Shown: positions 1 to 6,107, counted from the stretch's first letter. The stretch is 7,705 nucleotides of DNA from Hyphomicrobiales bacterium (GCA_016210825.1 JACQTM010000193.1:1-7705), one strand, 5' to 3'. Numbers and translations: made by a program. Notes: a model not told the origin generated them from the sequence alone.

Positions 1-413
1 ATGGCTTTCGGATCGATACCGGCGGCGGTCAAATTACTCATCAACCCGCCGGTCGGCGGCGGGCCGTTGTCGCCAAAGCCGGAGTCGATCAGCACAAGAT
101 TCTTGCCGGTATTGACGAGCGTCGGCGTGAACGGAATACGGAAATTGTCGCGCGGAATGAAAGCCGCGTCGAACGCCTTGCCGACTTCATCGAAGGATTT
201 GTTGACCACCAAATTCTCCGGCTTGGCAAACTTAAGGATGCCATCGTGAACGGTCGTGAGTTCGAACTCGCCGAGTTTGACGCGGTAGAATCCCGGAGCC
301 TGTTTGCCGACGGTGGGCGCCGAAGCGTGGACTTTATTCGTTACGGCGAAGCCCGCAGGCACAAGGGTCGCAGCGGCGGCGCTTGCCATGAAGCGGCGGC
401 GTGACAGTTGCAT
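1..413 (-). CDS. Tat-exported MBL-fold metallo-hydrolase, methyl parathion hydrolase-like (3' end outside window)
   Basis: Only the first 137 residues are visible; the gene leaves the window at its left edge. The ATG at 413-411 is preceded by GGGAG (425-421) with a 7-base spacer, which supports this start. The N-terminus MQLSRRRFMA fits a twin-arginine signal (S-R-R-x-F), followed by an Ala-rich hydrophobic stretch and a possible signal-peptidase site near residues 30-32, so the product is probably exported folded to the periplasm. Mature-domain landmarks are APGFYRVKLGEFELTTVHDG (39-58), the strand TPTLVNTGKNLVLIDSGFG (96-114) and NLTAAGIDP (127-135). From recall, this order matches the start of the methyl parathion hydrolase branch of the metallo-beta-lactamase superfamily. 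The metal-binding HxHxDH motif would lie just beyond the edge, so metal binding and catalysis cannot be confirmed. The substrate is unknown; lactones and phosphotriesters are only family possibilities. It is transcribed divergently from leuD. Confidence 0.8.
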   Translation of the reverse strand, partial: MQLSRRRFMASAAAATLVPAGFAVTNKVHASAPTVGKQAPGFYRVKLGEFELTTVHDGILKFAKPENLVVNKSFDEVGKAFDAAFIPRDNFRIPFTPTLVNTGKNLVLIDSGFGDNGPPPTGGLMSNLTAAGIDPKA

Positions 414-484
414 ATTGAATCTCCCAAAGGATCATGGACGGCGATCAGCCGCCGGAACAAATCGTAGAGCTTGTTGATGTCATC

Positions 485-514
485 TACCCGGGTATGAAAT
501 TCACGTTGCCGTGA
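485..514. promoter_or_regulatory. two adjacent short dyads in the divergent spacer
   Basis: The spacer between the exported hydrolase and leuD holds a perfect 10-bp palindrome, TACCCGGGTA (485-494). Six bases further on is a perfect 5-bp dyad with a 4-base centre, TCACG-TTGC-CGTGA (501-514). Both lie about 70-100 bp upstream of the hydrolase start and more than 110 bp upstream of leuD, where an operator could act. Dyads this short also arise by chance in GC-rich DNA, and I recognise no specific regulator site. Confidence 0.2.
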
Positions 515-583
515 CGACGATGGTAGCCGGATAGGCAATGCGGCCTTGTGTGGCGCGCGCTAGGAAGATCGCGGCTGATTCGC

Positions 584-589
584 TATAAA
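584..589 (+). promoter_or_regulatory. possible -10 element for leuD
   Basis: TATAAA stands out in GC-rich sequence, 36 bases before the leuD start codon. Transcription would begin near 596 and give a leader of about 30 bases. I see no convincing -35 hexamer at the normal distance, so this is a guess based on position and AT-richness. The leader has no leucine-codon run and no obvious attenuator hairpins. Confidence 0.25.
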
Positions 590-625
590 ACCCCATCGCC
601 AATAGAAAATTCCCATACGGATATC

Positions 626-1231
626 ATGGAAAAATTCAGCGTCCTCGAAGGTGTTGCCGCTCCGATTAAGCAGGTCAATGTCGACACCGACATGATCATC
701 CCCAAGCAATATCTCAAAACCATCAAACGCACCGGGTTGGGCATGGGATTGTTTGCCGAGAAACGCTATCGGGACGACGGCAGCGAAAATCCGGATTTTG
801 TGCTCAACAAGCCGGCCTATCGCAAGGCGAAGATTCTCGTGGCCGGCGACAATTTCGGCTGCGGCTCAAGCCGCGAGCACGCGCCCTGGGCGCTCGCCGA
901 TTTCGGCATTCGCTGCGTGATATCGACCTCGTTCGGCGACATCTTCTATAACAATTGCTTCAAAAACGGCATTCTGCCGATCCGCGTCTCACCGGACGAT
1001 CTTGATAAGCTGTTCGACGACGCCGACCGCGGCGCTAATGCGACACTCACCATCGATCTGGCGAAGCAGGAAATTCGCGGACCGGATGGCGGCGTGGTGA
1101 CGTTCGAGGTCGATTCCTTCCGCAAGCATTGCTTGCTCAATGGCCTTGATGACATCGGACTGACGATGGTGAAAGCCGGCAAGATCGATAGCTATGAAGC
1201 CAAGGCCAAGGCCGCTCGCCCATGGGCGTGA
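626..1231 (+). CDS. leuD: 3-isopropylmalate dehydratase small subunit LeuD
   Basis: LeuD is the small (swivel-domain) subunit of isopropylmalate isomerase. With the 4Fe-4S subunit LeuC it interconverts 2- and 3-isopropylmalate in cytoplasmic leucine synthesis. The 201-residue product has the usual family length. Diagnostic stretches are NVDTDMIIPKQYLKTI (18-33), the hallmark loop GDNFGCGSSREHAPWAL (74-90), and DSFRKHCLLNGLDDIGLT (163-180) near the C-terminus. The reading frame is open from 548, but the ATG at 626 gives the standard N-terminus MEKFSVLEG, so the 26 upstream residues are rejected. The ribosome-binding site is weak (ACGGA about 5 bases upstream). Neither leuC nor leuB is in the window. 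The 3' end overlaps the next gene by 10 bases, suggesting cotranscription and possibly coupled translation. Confidence 0.96.
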   Translation: MEKFSVLEGVAAPIKQVNVDTDMIIPKQYLKTIKRTGLGMGLFAEKRYRDDGSENPDFVLNKPAYRKAKILVAGDNFGCGSSREHAPWALADFGIRCVISTSFGDIFYNNCFKNGILPIRVSPDDLDKLFDDADRGANATLTIDLAKQEIRGPDGGVVTFEVDSFRKHCLLNGLDDIGLTMVKAGKIDSYEAKAKAARPWA

Positions 1232-1572
1232 AAAGGCGCGTGATGCCGATTGGATTTGCCGTCGCGTTATTGGTGCTTTCAGCACCGGAGAGCTTCGCGC
1301 AGCGGACGAAATTCGAAAGCCTTCGTCAATGCGAGCGCCAAGCCGCCGTTCAATTCCGGCGGCACAACCCGACCTTCAAGCATTTCATGATCGACCGATC
1401 GAGCGTTCACGAGGACAAGTTCGCCGACAAGATCGGCATACAATTCGTCTCTACAATTTTCTACGGTAAGGCGACACTTGATAGCGCATTTGGCCCGCGG
1501 TTGGTGCGATTTATCTGCCTGCATCCCGGTTACGGCAAGGAGCCGATTTTCGTTTACACTTTGCCGGAATGA
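1222..1572 (+). CDS. small secreted protein of unknown function, overlapping leuD
   Basis: I do not recognise a family for this 116-residue product. It starts with a clear Sec signal peptide: basic n-region (MGVKRRVM), hydrophobic core at about 9-20, and an SFA-Q cleavage site at 24-27. That leaves a mature periplasmic or secreted domain of about 90 residues. The mature part has two cysteines (37 and 99) that could form a disulfide, an aromatic and basic middle (FRRHNPTFKHFMIDRS, 46-60), and a hydrophobic C-terminal stretch RLVRFICLHPGYG (93-105). The ATG at 1222 overlaps leuD by 10 bases. GTG at 1228 or ATG at 1243 are alternative starts; the latter shortens the basic n-region. The signal peptide and the codon-phase overlap argue that the gene is real. 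Placement after leuD suggests shared transcription, not a role in leucine synthesis. Confidence 0.75.
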   Translation: MGVKRRVMPIGFAVALLVLSAPESFAQRTKFESLRQCERQAAVQFRRHNPTFKHFMIDRSSVHEDKFADKIGIQFVSTIFYGKATLDSAFGPRLVRFICLHPGYGKEPIFVYTLPE

Positions 1573-2451
1573 TTATTTTCGCTGCGTGATCGCATCCGCA
1601 ATCGCGACCGTATTGCGCGCGATGTCGGCGTGCATGCGTTCCACCATGCGGCCGTCAAGCGACACCACACCCTTGCCCTTGTTCTCGGGTTTGTCGAAGG
1701 CGGCGATGATCTTACGCGCCTGCGCGACCTCGTCCGCACCGGGTGAGAACGCGTCGTTGCACGGACCGATCTGGTTGGGATGAATCAAAGTCTTGCCGTC
1801 GAACCCCAGGTCGCGGCCTTGCCGGCATTCCTGCGCGAAGCCGTCCGCGTTGGAAATATCGTTGAACACGCCGTCGAGAATGGCGATCCCATAGGCGCGC
1901 GCGGCGGCGATGCAAACCGACAGCCACGACAGCATCGGGGTGCGGCCGGGCACCAGCCGTGCGCCGGTTTCCTTGGCAATGTCATTCGTGCCCATGACCA
2001 AGCCGGCAAGCCTTGTCTCGGAATCGCTCGCGGCTTCGGCGATGTCGCGCACATTGAGCAGCGCGAACGGCGTCTCGATCATCGCCCAAATGCGCAATTT
2101 ATGCTCGGTGCCCATATCGAGCAGGCGCTGGCCGATCATTTCGAGCTGCTCGTGATCCGAGATTTTTGGAATCAGGATCGCATCGGGCGCTGCATGCGCG
2201 GCAGCGCTCATATCATCGGTATGCCACGGCGTATCGATGCCGTTGACGCGGATGAAGACCTCGCGCGGACCGAAGCCGCCGGACTTCACCGCCGCGGCCA
2301 CCTGCTTGCGCGCATCTTCCTTGGCGTCGGGCGCGACGGCATCCTCGAGATCGAGGATGACGCCGTCGGCCGGCAGCGTGCGCGCCTTCTCGATGGCGCG
2401 GGCATTGGAGCCCGGCATGTAAAGCACACTGCGGCGCGGGCGGATGGTCAT
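1573..2451 (-). CDS. HpcH/HpaI aldolase family CoA-ester lyase, citrate lyase beta (CitE)-like
   Basis: This 292-residue TIM-barrel protein belongs to the citrate lyase beta/malyl-CoA lyase group, which makes or cleaves 3-hydroxyacyl-CoA esters such as malyl-, methylmalyl- or citramalyl-CoA, or hydrolyses them. Family motifs in order are RRSVLYMPGSNAR (6-18), ADGVILDLEDAVAPD (28-42), FIRVNG (66-71, catalytic Arg68), IWAMIETPFALLN (121-133, Mg-binding Glu126), LVMGTNDIAKE (151-161, Mg-binding Asp157), FDGKTLIHPNQI (217-228) and LDGRMVE (265-271). Residue roles come from the known family. Overall the pattern resembles malyl-CoA thioesterase Mcl2-type proteins more than the longer malyl-CoA lyase Mcl1. 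No citrate lyase alpha or gamma partner, CoA transferase or mesaconyl-CoA hydratase is adjacent, so the substrate is open. The ATG start has AGGGGAAG (2466-2459) upstream. The stop codon directly abuts that of the convergent secreted-protein gene. Confidence 0.9.
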   Translation of the reverse strand: MTIRPRRSVLYMPGSNARAIEKARTLPADGVILDLEDAVAPDAKEDARKQVAAAVKSGGFGPREVFIRVNGIDTPWHTDDMSAAAHAAPDAILIPKISDHEQLEMIGQRLLDMGTEHKLRIWAMIETPFALLNVRDIAEAASDSETRLAGLVMGTNDIAKETGARLVPGRTPMLSWLSVCIAAARAYGIAILDGVFNDISNADGFAQECRQGRDLGFDGKTLIHPNQIGPCNDAFSPGADEVAQARKIIAAFDKPENKGKGVVSLDGRMVERMHADIARNTVAIADAITQRK

Positions 2452-2513
2452 TGTACGGCTTCCCCTGACGAAGCGACCCTAGCGAGCCGGCGCGAGCCAT
2501 GCCAGCGTAACCC

Positions 2514-3263
2514 ATGACCGATCATGATCTACTATCGGATGTCTGGCTTGCCGGTGTGGATGGATGTACCGGCGGATGGATCGCGGTCTTCGTACATCCC
2601 ACTGGCGATGCAACGCACATTCGCGTTGCCCCGCACTTTAGCGACGTCGCGCGTGCGCCGGAGGTGCCCGCGATCATCGCCGTCGATGTTCCGAATGGCC
2701 TGCCCAAGTACATAGGATTGGGTGGCCGTGAAGCGGAGAATGCCGTGCGGTCGCTGCTCGGCGCGCGGCAATCGTCGGTTTTCTCGGTGCCGTCGCGAGC
2801 GGCGATTTACGCAAACGACTATCGCGACGCATGTCGTATTGCCTTACGCACATCCAACCCGCCACGCAAAGTCTCTAAACAGCTTTTCATGATTGTGCCG
2901 AAAATCCGGGAAGTGGATAAAGCACTACGCGCCTATCCGCTGCTCGCGCGACATACGTTCGAAGTCCATCCGGAGGTCGCCTTCTGGCGGCTTAATGGCG
3001 AACTCGCGTTGGATGAGCCGAAGAAAGTCAAAGGTCGCGCTTATCAGCCGGGATTGACGATACGGCGGAAACTGCTGATCGCAAACGGTCTACCGCCTTC
3101 GGCCGTCGAAGCTGCGCCGCCAAAGGGCGCGGGCGGCGATGATCTGCTCGACGCCCTCGCCTGCGCCGCGATTGCGCGGCGTATCCATTCCGGCGTTGCG
3201 AAGCCATTCCCCGATCCGCCGCCGCGTGACGAATTCGGCATGCCGATGGCGATTTGGGCGTAG
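2514..3263 (+). CDS. DUF429 family protein, predicted RNase H-like fold
   Basis: The 249-residue product has the DUF429 pattern: a first strand with WLAGVDGCTGGW (11-22), a second acidic strand IIAVDVPNGLP (54-64), the RSLLGARQSSVFSVPSR segment (79-95), FEVHPEVAFWRL (149-160), and GGDDLLDALACAAIARR (207-223) at the C-terminal end. Acidic residues Asp16, Asp58, Glu150 and Asp209/210/213 could form a metal site like that of RNase H-fold nucleases, the class to which the family is assigned by prediction; no activity is established to my knowledge. It has no signal peptide or membrane segment and should be cytoplasmic. The ATG at 2514 is used; an ATG at 2499 in the same frame hits a stop after three codons. 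Its Shine-Dalgarno site is poor. The gene is divergent from the CoA-ester lyase across a 62-bp spacer, so the two may share a promoter region. Confidence 0.85.
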   Translation: MTDHDLLSDVWLAGVDGCTGGWIAVFVHPTGDATHIRVAPHFSDVARAPEVPAIIAVDVPNGLPKYIGLGGREAENAVRSLLGARQSSVFSVPSRAAIYANDYRDACRIALRTSNPPRKVSKQLFMIVPKIREVDKALRAYPLLARHTFEVHPEVAFWRLNGELALDEPKKVKGRAYQPGLTIRRKLLIANGLPPSAVEAAPPKGAGGDDLLDALACAAIARRIHSGVAKPFPDPPPRDEFGMPMAIWA

Positions 3264-3271
3264 ACCTCTCG

Positions 3272-3378
3272 CCGTCATCCTGAGGTGCGAGCCGCAAAGC
3301 GGCGAGCCTCGAAGGATAGCGCGCCACGCCCATCACCCTTCGAGAGCCGCGCGTTGCGCGGCCACCTCAGGGTGACGG
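3272..3378. repeat. cloverleaf-like palindromic intergenic repeat between convergent genes
   Basis: Outer arms CCGTCATCCTGAGGTG (3272-3287) and CACCTCAGGGTGACGG (3363-3378) pair at 15 of 16 positions; the exception is a U-G wobble in plus-strand RNA. Inside are three further helices: GCCGC-AAA-GCGGC (3291-3303), CTCGAAGGAT with ACCCTTCGAG (3308-3317 and 3335-3344, 9 of 10 paired), and a perfect 7-bp hairpin GCCGCGC-GTT-GCGCGGC (3346-3362). The element starts 8 bases after the DUF429 stop and ends 4 bases before the asd stop, so it fills almost the whole spacer. The CATCCTGAGG/CTCGAAGGAT wording resembles dispersed palindromic repeats I recall from Bradyrhizobium-type genomes. It may also act as a two-way transcription barrier, though there is no U-run typical of intrinsic terminators. 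Confidence 0.8.
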
Positions 3379-3382
3379 TGAG

Positions 3383-4417
3383 TTACGCCGCCTTCTTCTT
3401 TGCGCTGATCAGCTTACGGTTGATCAGACATTCGGCGATCTGGATGGCGTTGAGCGCGGCGCCTTTGCGCAGATTGTCGGAGACGATCCACATGACGAGG
3501 CCATGCTCGACGGTCGCGTCCTCACGGATGCGGCTGATATAGGTCGCGTCCTCGCCCACGGCTTCGTAGGGCGTGACGTATCCGCCCGCCTCGCGCTTGT
3601 CGACGACGAGACAACCCGGCGCGTTGCGCAGGATCTGCTGCGCCTCGTCGGCCGTGATTGGCTTCTCGAATTCGATGTTGACCGCCTCCGAATGGCCGAT
3701 GAAGACCGGCACGCGCACGCACGTGGCGACGAGCTTGATCTTGGGATCGAGAATCTTCTTGGTCTCGACCACCATCTTCCATTCTTCGCGCGTAAACCCA
3801 TCGTCTTGAAACACATCGATCTGCGGTATGACGTTGAAGGCGATGCGCTTGGGAAACTTCTTGGTCTCGATTTCGCCTGCCGTGAACACCGCGCGGGTCT
3901 GGCTGAACAACTCGTCCATGGCTTCCTTGCCGGCGCCGGAGACAGATTGATAGGTCGCGAGCACCACACGCTTGATCGTCGCCTTGTCGTGCAGCGGCTT
4001 GAGCGCCACCACGAGCTGCGCCGTGGAGCAATTCGGATTGGCGATGATGCCCTTCTTGCGAAAAGTCGCAACAGCGTCGGCGTTGACCTCCGGCACGATG
4101 AGCGGAACGTCGGGGTCGTAGCGCCACGCCGAGGAATTATCGATCACCACCGCGCCCTTGGCCGCGATCTTCGGCGACCATTCCTTCGACACCGCACCGC
4201 CAGCCGACATCAGGCAGATGTCGACGTCCGTAAAATCGTAGTGCTCGAGTGCCTTGATCTTCAGCGTTTGTTCACCAAACGACACCTCCGTGCCGAGGCT
4301 GCGGCGCGAGGCGATCGCGACCACCTCGTCGGCCGGAAATTTCCGTTCGGCAAGCATTTCGAGCATCTCCCGGCCGACATTGCCGGTGGCTCCAACTACC
4401 GCAATCTTGTAACCCAT
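3383..4417 (-). CDS. asd: aspartate-semialdehyde dehydrogenase
   Basis: Asd reduces L-aspartyl-4-phosphate with NADPH to L-aspartate-4-semialdehyde, the branch point to lysine/diaminopimelate, threonine and methionine; it is cytoplasmic. The 344-residue product has the Rossmann dinucleotide motif VVGATGNVGREML (7-19), the phosphate-site region IDNSSAWRYD (92-101), the catalytic cysteine in NPNCST (Cys130), the YQSVSGAG loop (156-163), and the active-site base His242 in VPVFIGHSEAVN (236-247). Length and motifs fit a complete functional enzyme. The frame is open upstream to a TTG at 4507, but the ATG at 4417 gives the canonical MGYKIAVVGATGN start and has AGAGAG six bases upstream (4429-4424). 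The basic, lysine-rich C-terminus (ISAKKKAA) ends next to the palindromic repeat. It is divergent from the first four-cysteine membrane protein gene. Confidence 0.97.
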   Translation of the reverse strand: MGYKIAVVGATGNVGREMLEMLAERKFPADEVVAIASRRSLGTEVSFGEQTLKIKALEHYDFTDVDICLMSAGGAVSKEWSPKIAAKGAVVIDNSSAWRYDPDVPLIVPEVNADAVATFRKKGIIANPNCSTAQLVVALKPLHDKATIKRVVLATYQSVSGAGKEAMDELFSQTRAVFTAGEIETKKFPKRIAFNVIPQIDVFQDDGFTREEWKMVVETKKILDPKIKLVATCVRVPVFIGHSEAVNIEFEKPITADEAQQILRNAPGCLVVDKREAGGYVTPYEAVGEDATYISRIREDATVEHGLVMWIVSDNLRKGAALNAIQIAECLINRKLISAKKKAA

Positions 4418-4478
4418 CGTTGACTCTCTACGGCAAAATTCCCCGGGTTGCCGCTTGAATAAAACCGGAGCGAAAGCG

Positions 4479-4507
4479 CTTCTAAGCGAGAAATAGAGCA
4501 AAGACAA
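4479..4507 (-). promoter_or_regulatory. possible sigma-70-type promoter for asd, with overlapping dyad
   Basis: On the minus strand, TTGTCT (4507-4502) and TAGAAG (4484-4479) are separated by exactly 17 bases. Each matches four of six positions of the -35 and -10 consensus. Transcription would start near 4472, about 55 bases before the asd ATG. A perfect short dyad CGCTT-CT-AAGCG (4477-4488) overlaps the -10 hexamer and could be an operator. Both observations are weak individually, and alphaproteobacterial promoters are hard to call by eye. Confidence 0.28.
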
Positions 4508-4518
4508 CGCCGACCTAC

Positions 4519-4524
4519 AGGGGG
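4519..4524 (+). promoter_or_regulatory. ribosome-binding site fixing a GTG start
   Basis: AGGGGG lies five bases before the GTG at 4530. No ATG is available nearby in this frame, so this site is the main reason for choosing the GTG start of the first four-cysteine membrane protein. Confidence 0.6.
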
Positions 4525-4529
4525 CCGAC

Positions 4530-5309
4530 GTGCATCCGGCTTTGCAATCGCTTTCCGCCGAGGTTCAAGGCACATTCGTGCGCCTTCTCGCCTATCTGTG
4601 CGGTATAGCCGCGCTCGCGCTGCTCACCGCCGAAGTCTTCCGTAGCGGACCTGTTGTCGCGGCTATCGAGCCCGCGCCACGCTCCGAATGGATCGACGTC
4701 ACGCGTCCCCATGCGGCCTTCGAGCTGATCAACCCGGATGTCTCCGACTACGAGGCGTATTATACCATCCGCCGTCACGGCCTTGGCGGGGGACGCAAGG
4801 ACAGCATGACGTGGGGCGTGCCGGGGCGTTCGGCGCGCTATGTCATGATTGAAATCTATCGGCCCGGCAGCGAGATCGGGCGATTCGTCGACCCAGCAAG
4901 CGAGATCGCGGCGCGCGCCGGCGAACTCGGCCCGGCCGGAGCGGTGAAAGGATCATTGCCGATCGACACGAAATTCGGCCGCGCCGCGGCGGTCGAGTTT
5001 ACCATCGGACGATTCGGCATCGGACATTGCATCGGATTCGTGCACCGCTTCGACGCACCGCGGCTGCAGATCGCCGGCATTTCGTGCAGCATGGATTCGA
5101 TCGTCGATCGCGGGACAATTGCATGTTCGCTTGACCGGCTCACGCTGCTGTCCTCGGGTGGCGACATCAAGTTGGCCGAGCTATTCGCGCGCGCCGAAGT
5201 CAATCGGACATTTTGCGGCCAGCGCGATCCGTTGCTCGCGGCCACGCCGAAACGGCCGCATGCCGGTATCAATCCCTTCAAGTTGCGCGGGCGGCTATCC
5301 GCGCGCTGA
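4530..5309 (+). CDS. membrane-anchored protein of unknown function, four-cysteine paralogue A
   Basis: I cannot assign this 259-residue product to a named family. One hydrophobic segment at about residues 16-36 near the N-terminus should anchor it in the inner membrane, with the remaining 220 or so residues probably periplasmic. The domain has cysteines at 167, 186, 199 and 229 in the contexts GHCIGF, GISCS, IACSLDRLTLL and TFCGQ. These align with cysteines 161, 180, 194 and 224 of the next gene's product, as do DTKFG with ETRFG, the FVxRF motif after the first cysteine, and DRLTL after the third. The two genes are therefore a tandem duplication. Paired disulfides are a reasonable inference for a periplasmic domain. 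The C-terminal tail is basic. Translation uses GTG with a strong AGGGGG site. It is divergent from asd and 31 bases upstream of its paralogue, probably one operon. Confidence 0.75.
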   Translation: MHPALQSLSAEVQGTFVRLLAYLCGIAALALLTAEVFRSGPVVAAIEPAPRSEWIDVTRPHAAFELINPDVSDYEAYYTIRRHGLGGGRKDSMTWGVPGRSARYVMIEIYRPGSEIGRFVDPASEIAARAGELGPAGAVKGSLPIDTKFGRAAAVEFTIGRFGIGHCIGFVHRFDAPRLQIAGISCSMDSIVDRGTIACSLDRLTLLSSGGDIKLAELFARAEVNRTFCGQRDPLLAATPKRPHAGINPFKLRGRLSAR

Positions 5310-5340
5310 TTAAGCGCGGCGTACCTACGAGAGAAGCACG

Positions 5341-6081
5341 ATGTCGCTTTCACTTCCAAATGTCAGCGTTTCCTCGGCGGCGAACGGCGCGGGGATCGTG
5401 ATCCGCTACACGTTCTACGCCGTTGGCGCATTGGTCCTCGGGTTGATCGGCCTTTCGATTCTGACCATTTCGGGTTACCGCGTGAAGCAATTGGACGAGA
5501 CGCCGGCCTTCCGGCTTGCGGCGCCGGAGCTCTCACGCCTTCCGGTGAAATCAAACGTCTTTACCAGCAGCGGGATCGGCCGGATGGAAGTGCGCCAATA
5601 CGGCCGCATTCACGACCGCGATCTCGACATGACGGTAGTGCTGACCATGCCGCCAAAGGGCGCTGCGATCGCTCCTAACTTTGCCCGTGAAATTCGTGGC
5701 ATTAAACCGCTGCAGCGGGCGAATGCGACATTCACCTCGAATTACCACGACCTCGAGACGCGCTTCGGTCCAATCCGTGCCGCGGAAATGCGCGTGGAGA
5801 GCGATGGGCAGTGGAAGCAATGCATCGTATTTGTCAGCCGCTTCGCCACGGACGCGATCCAGCTCGCCGGTTGGTATTGCAATGCCAGCGGCGCGCGGCC
5901 GAACGCACATGCGGTCGCTTGCATCCTCGACCGGCTTACACTCGAGTCACGTTTGGCTTCGGCGGAAGCCGATGCCTTTCTGCGTCCGCAGGCCGCCCGG
6001 CCTGCACATTGCGGGGCTACGCCCGTTACGCAGACGACCGATACACGCGCGCGCGTACCACCGCCGAAACGGCTACGCTGA
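5341..6081 (+). CDS. membrane-anchored protein of unknown function, four-cysteine paralogue B
   Basis: The 246-residue product has the same plan as the upstream gene: a short cytoplasmic N-terminus, one membrane segment at about 24-44 (TFYAVGALVLGLIGLSILTI), then a probable periplasmic domain. Cysteines 161, 180, 194 and 224 lie in QCIVF, WYCN, VACILDRLTL and AHCGA. Their spacing (19, 14, 30) nearly equals that of paralogue A (19, 13, 30). The region before the cysteines is more diverged, though an RxxGxxxDRDxDMT-like stretch (85-98) may match paralogue A around 82-94. The C-terminal tail is Pro- and Arg-rich (RARVPPPKRLR). The ATG at 5341 has GAGAGA about 7 bases upstream. The stop is 26 bp from the stop of the convergent cytochrome gene. 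No enzymatic motif, haem motif or lipobox is visible, so function is unknown. Confidence 0.78.
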   Translation: MSLSLPNVSVSSAANGAGIVIRYTFYAVGALVLGLIGLSILTISGYRVKQLDETPAFRLAAPELSRLPVKSNVFTSSGIGRMEVRQYGRIHDRDLDMTVVLTMPPKGAAIAPNFAREIRGIKPLQRANATFTSNYHDLETRFGPIRAAEMRVESDGQWKQCIVFVSRFATDAIQLAGWYCNASGARPNAHAVACILDRLTLESRLASAEADAFLRPQAARPAHCGATPVTQTTDTRARVPPPKRLR

Positions 6082-6090
6082 GACCGGCGG
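6061..6090. terminator. weak candidate terminator hairpin between convergent genes
   Basis: CCGCCG (6061-6066) and CGGCGG (6085-6090) are perfect complements around an 18-base loop that contains the stop codon of paralogue B. A T-rich stretch (6104-6109) follows 13 bases later, too far for a classical intrinsic terminator. It is the only pairing I see in this 26-bp convergent spacer, so termination may be Rho-dependent or act through overlapping transcripts. Confidence 0.18.
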
Positions 6091-6107
6091 AAACTTTCGC
6101 ACAATTT

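Noticed and set aside
434..514. 26-codon plus-strand frame (MDGDQPPEQI...) upstream of leuD, possible leader peptide
   Set aside because: It has only two leucines and no leucine run, its AAAGGA site is too close to the ATG, and no attenuator hairpins follow. It could be a small protein, but nothing supports it beyond an open frame.
341..538. 65-codon minus-strand frame across the start of the exported hydrolase
   Set aside because: It overlaps the hydrolase start in another frame and lacks any recognisable feature or ribosome-binding support.
548..625. 26-residue N-terminal extension of LeuD
   Set aside because: The family begins at the MEKFSVLEG-type start, the extension has no targeting signal, and a -10-like TATAAA lies inside it.
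1780..2517. 245-codon plus-strand frame opposite the CoA-ester lyase
   Set aside because: It covers a gene with intact family motifs on the other strand and its translation is low-complexity and Arg/Gly-rich; it is a shadow frame.
3503..4423. 306-codon open frame on the plus strand opposite asd
   Set aside because: It is antisense to an unmistakable complete Asd, has Arg/His/Asp-rich composition typical of a shadow frame in GC-rich DNA, and shows no recognisable motif.
4418..4507. 30-residue N-terminal extension of Asd from a TTG codon
   Set aside because: Asd begins directly with the dinucleotide-binding strand. The extension covers the probable promoter and leader, and the ATG at 4417 has its own ribosome-binding site.
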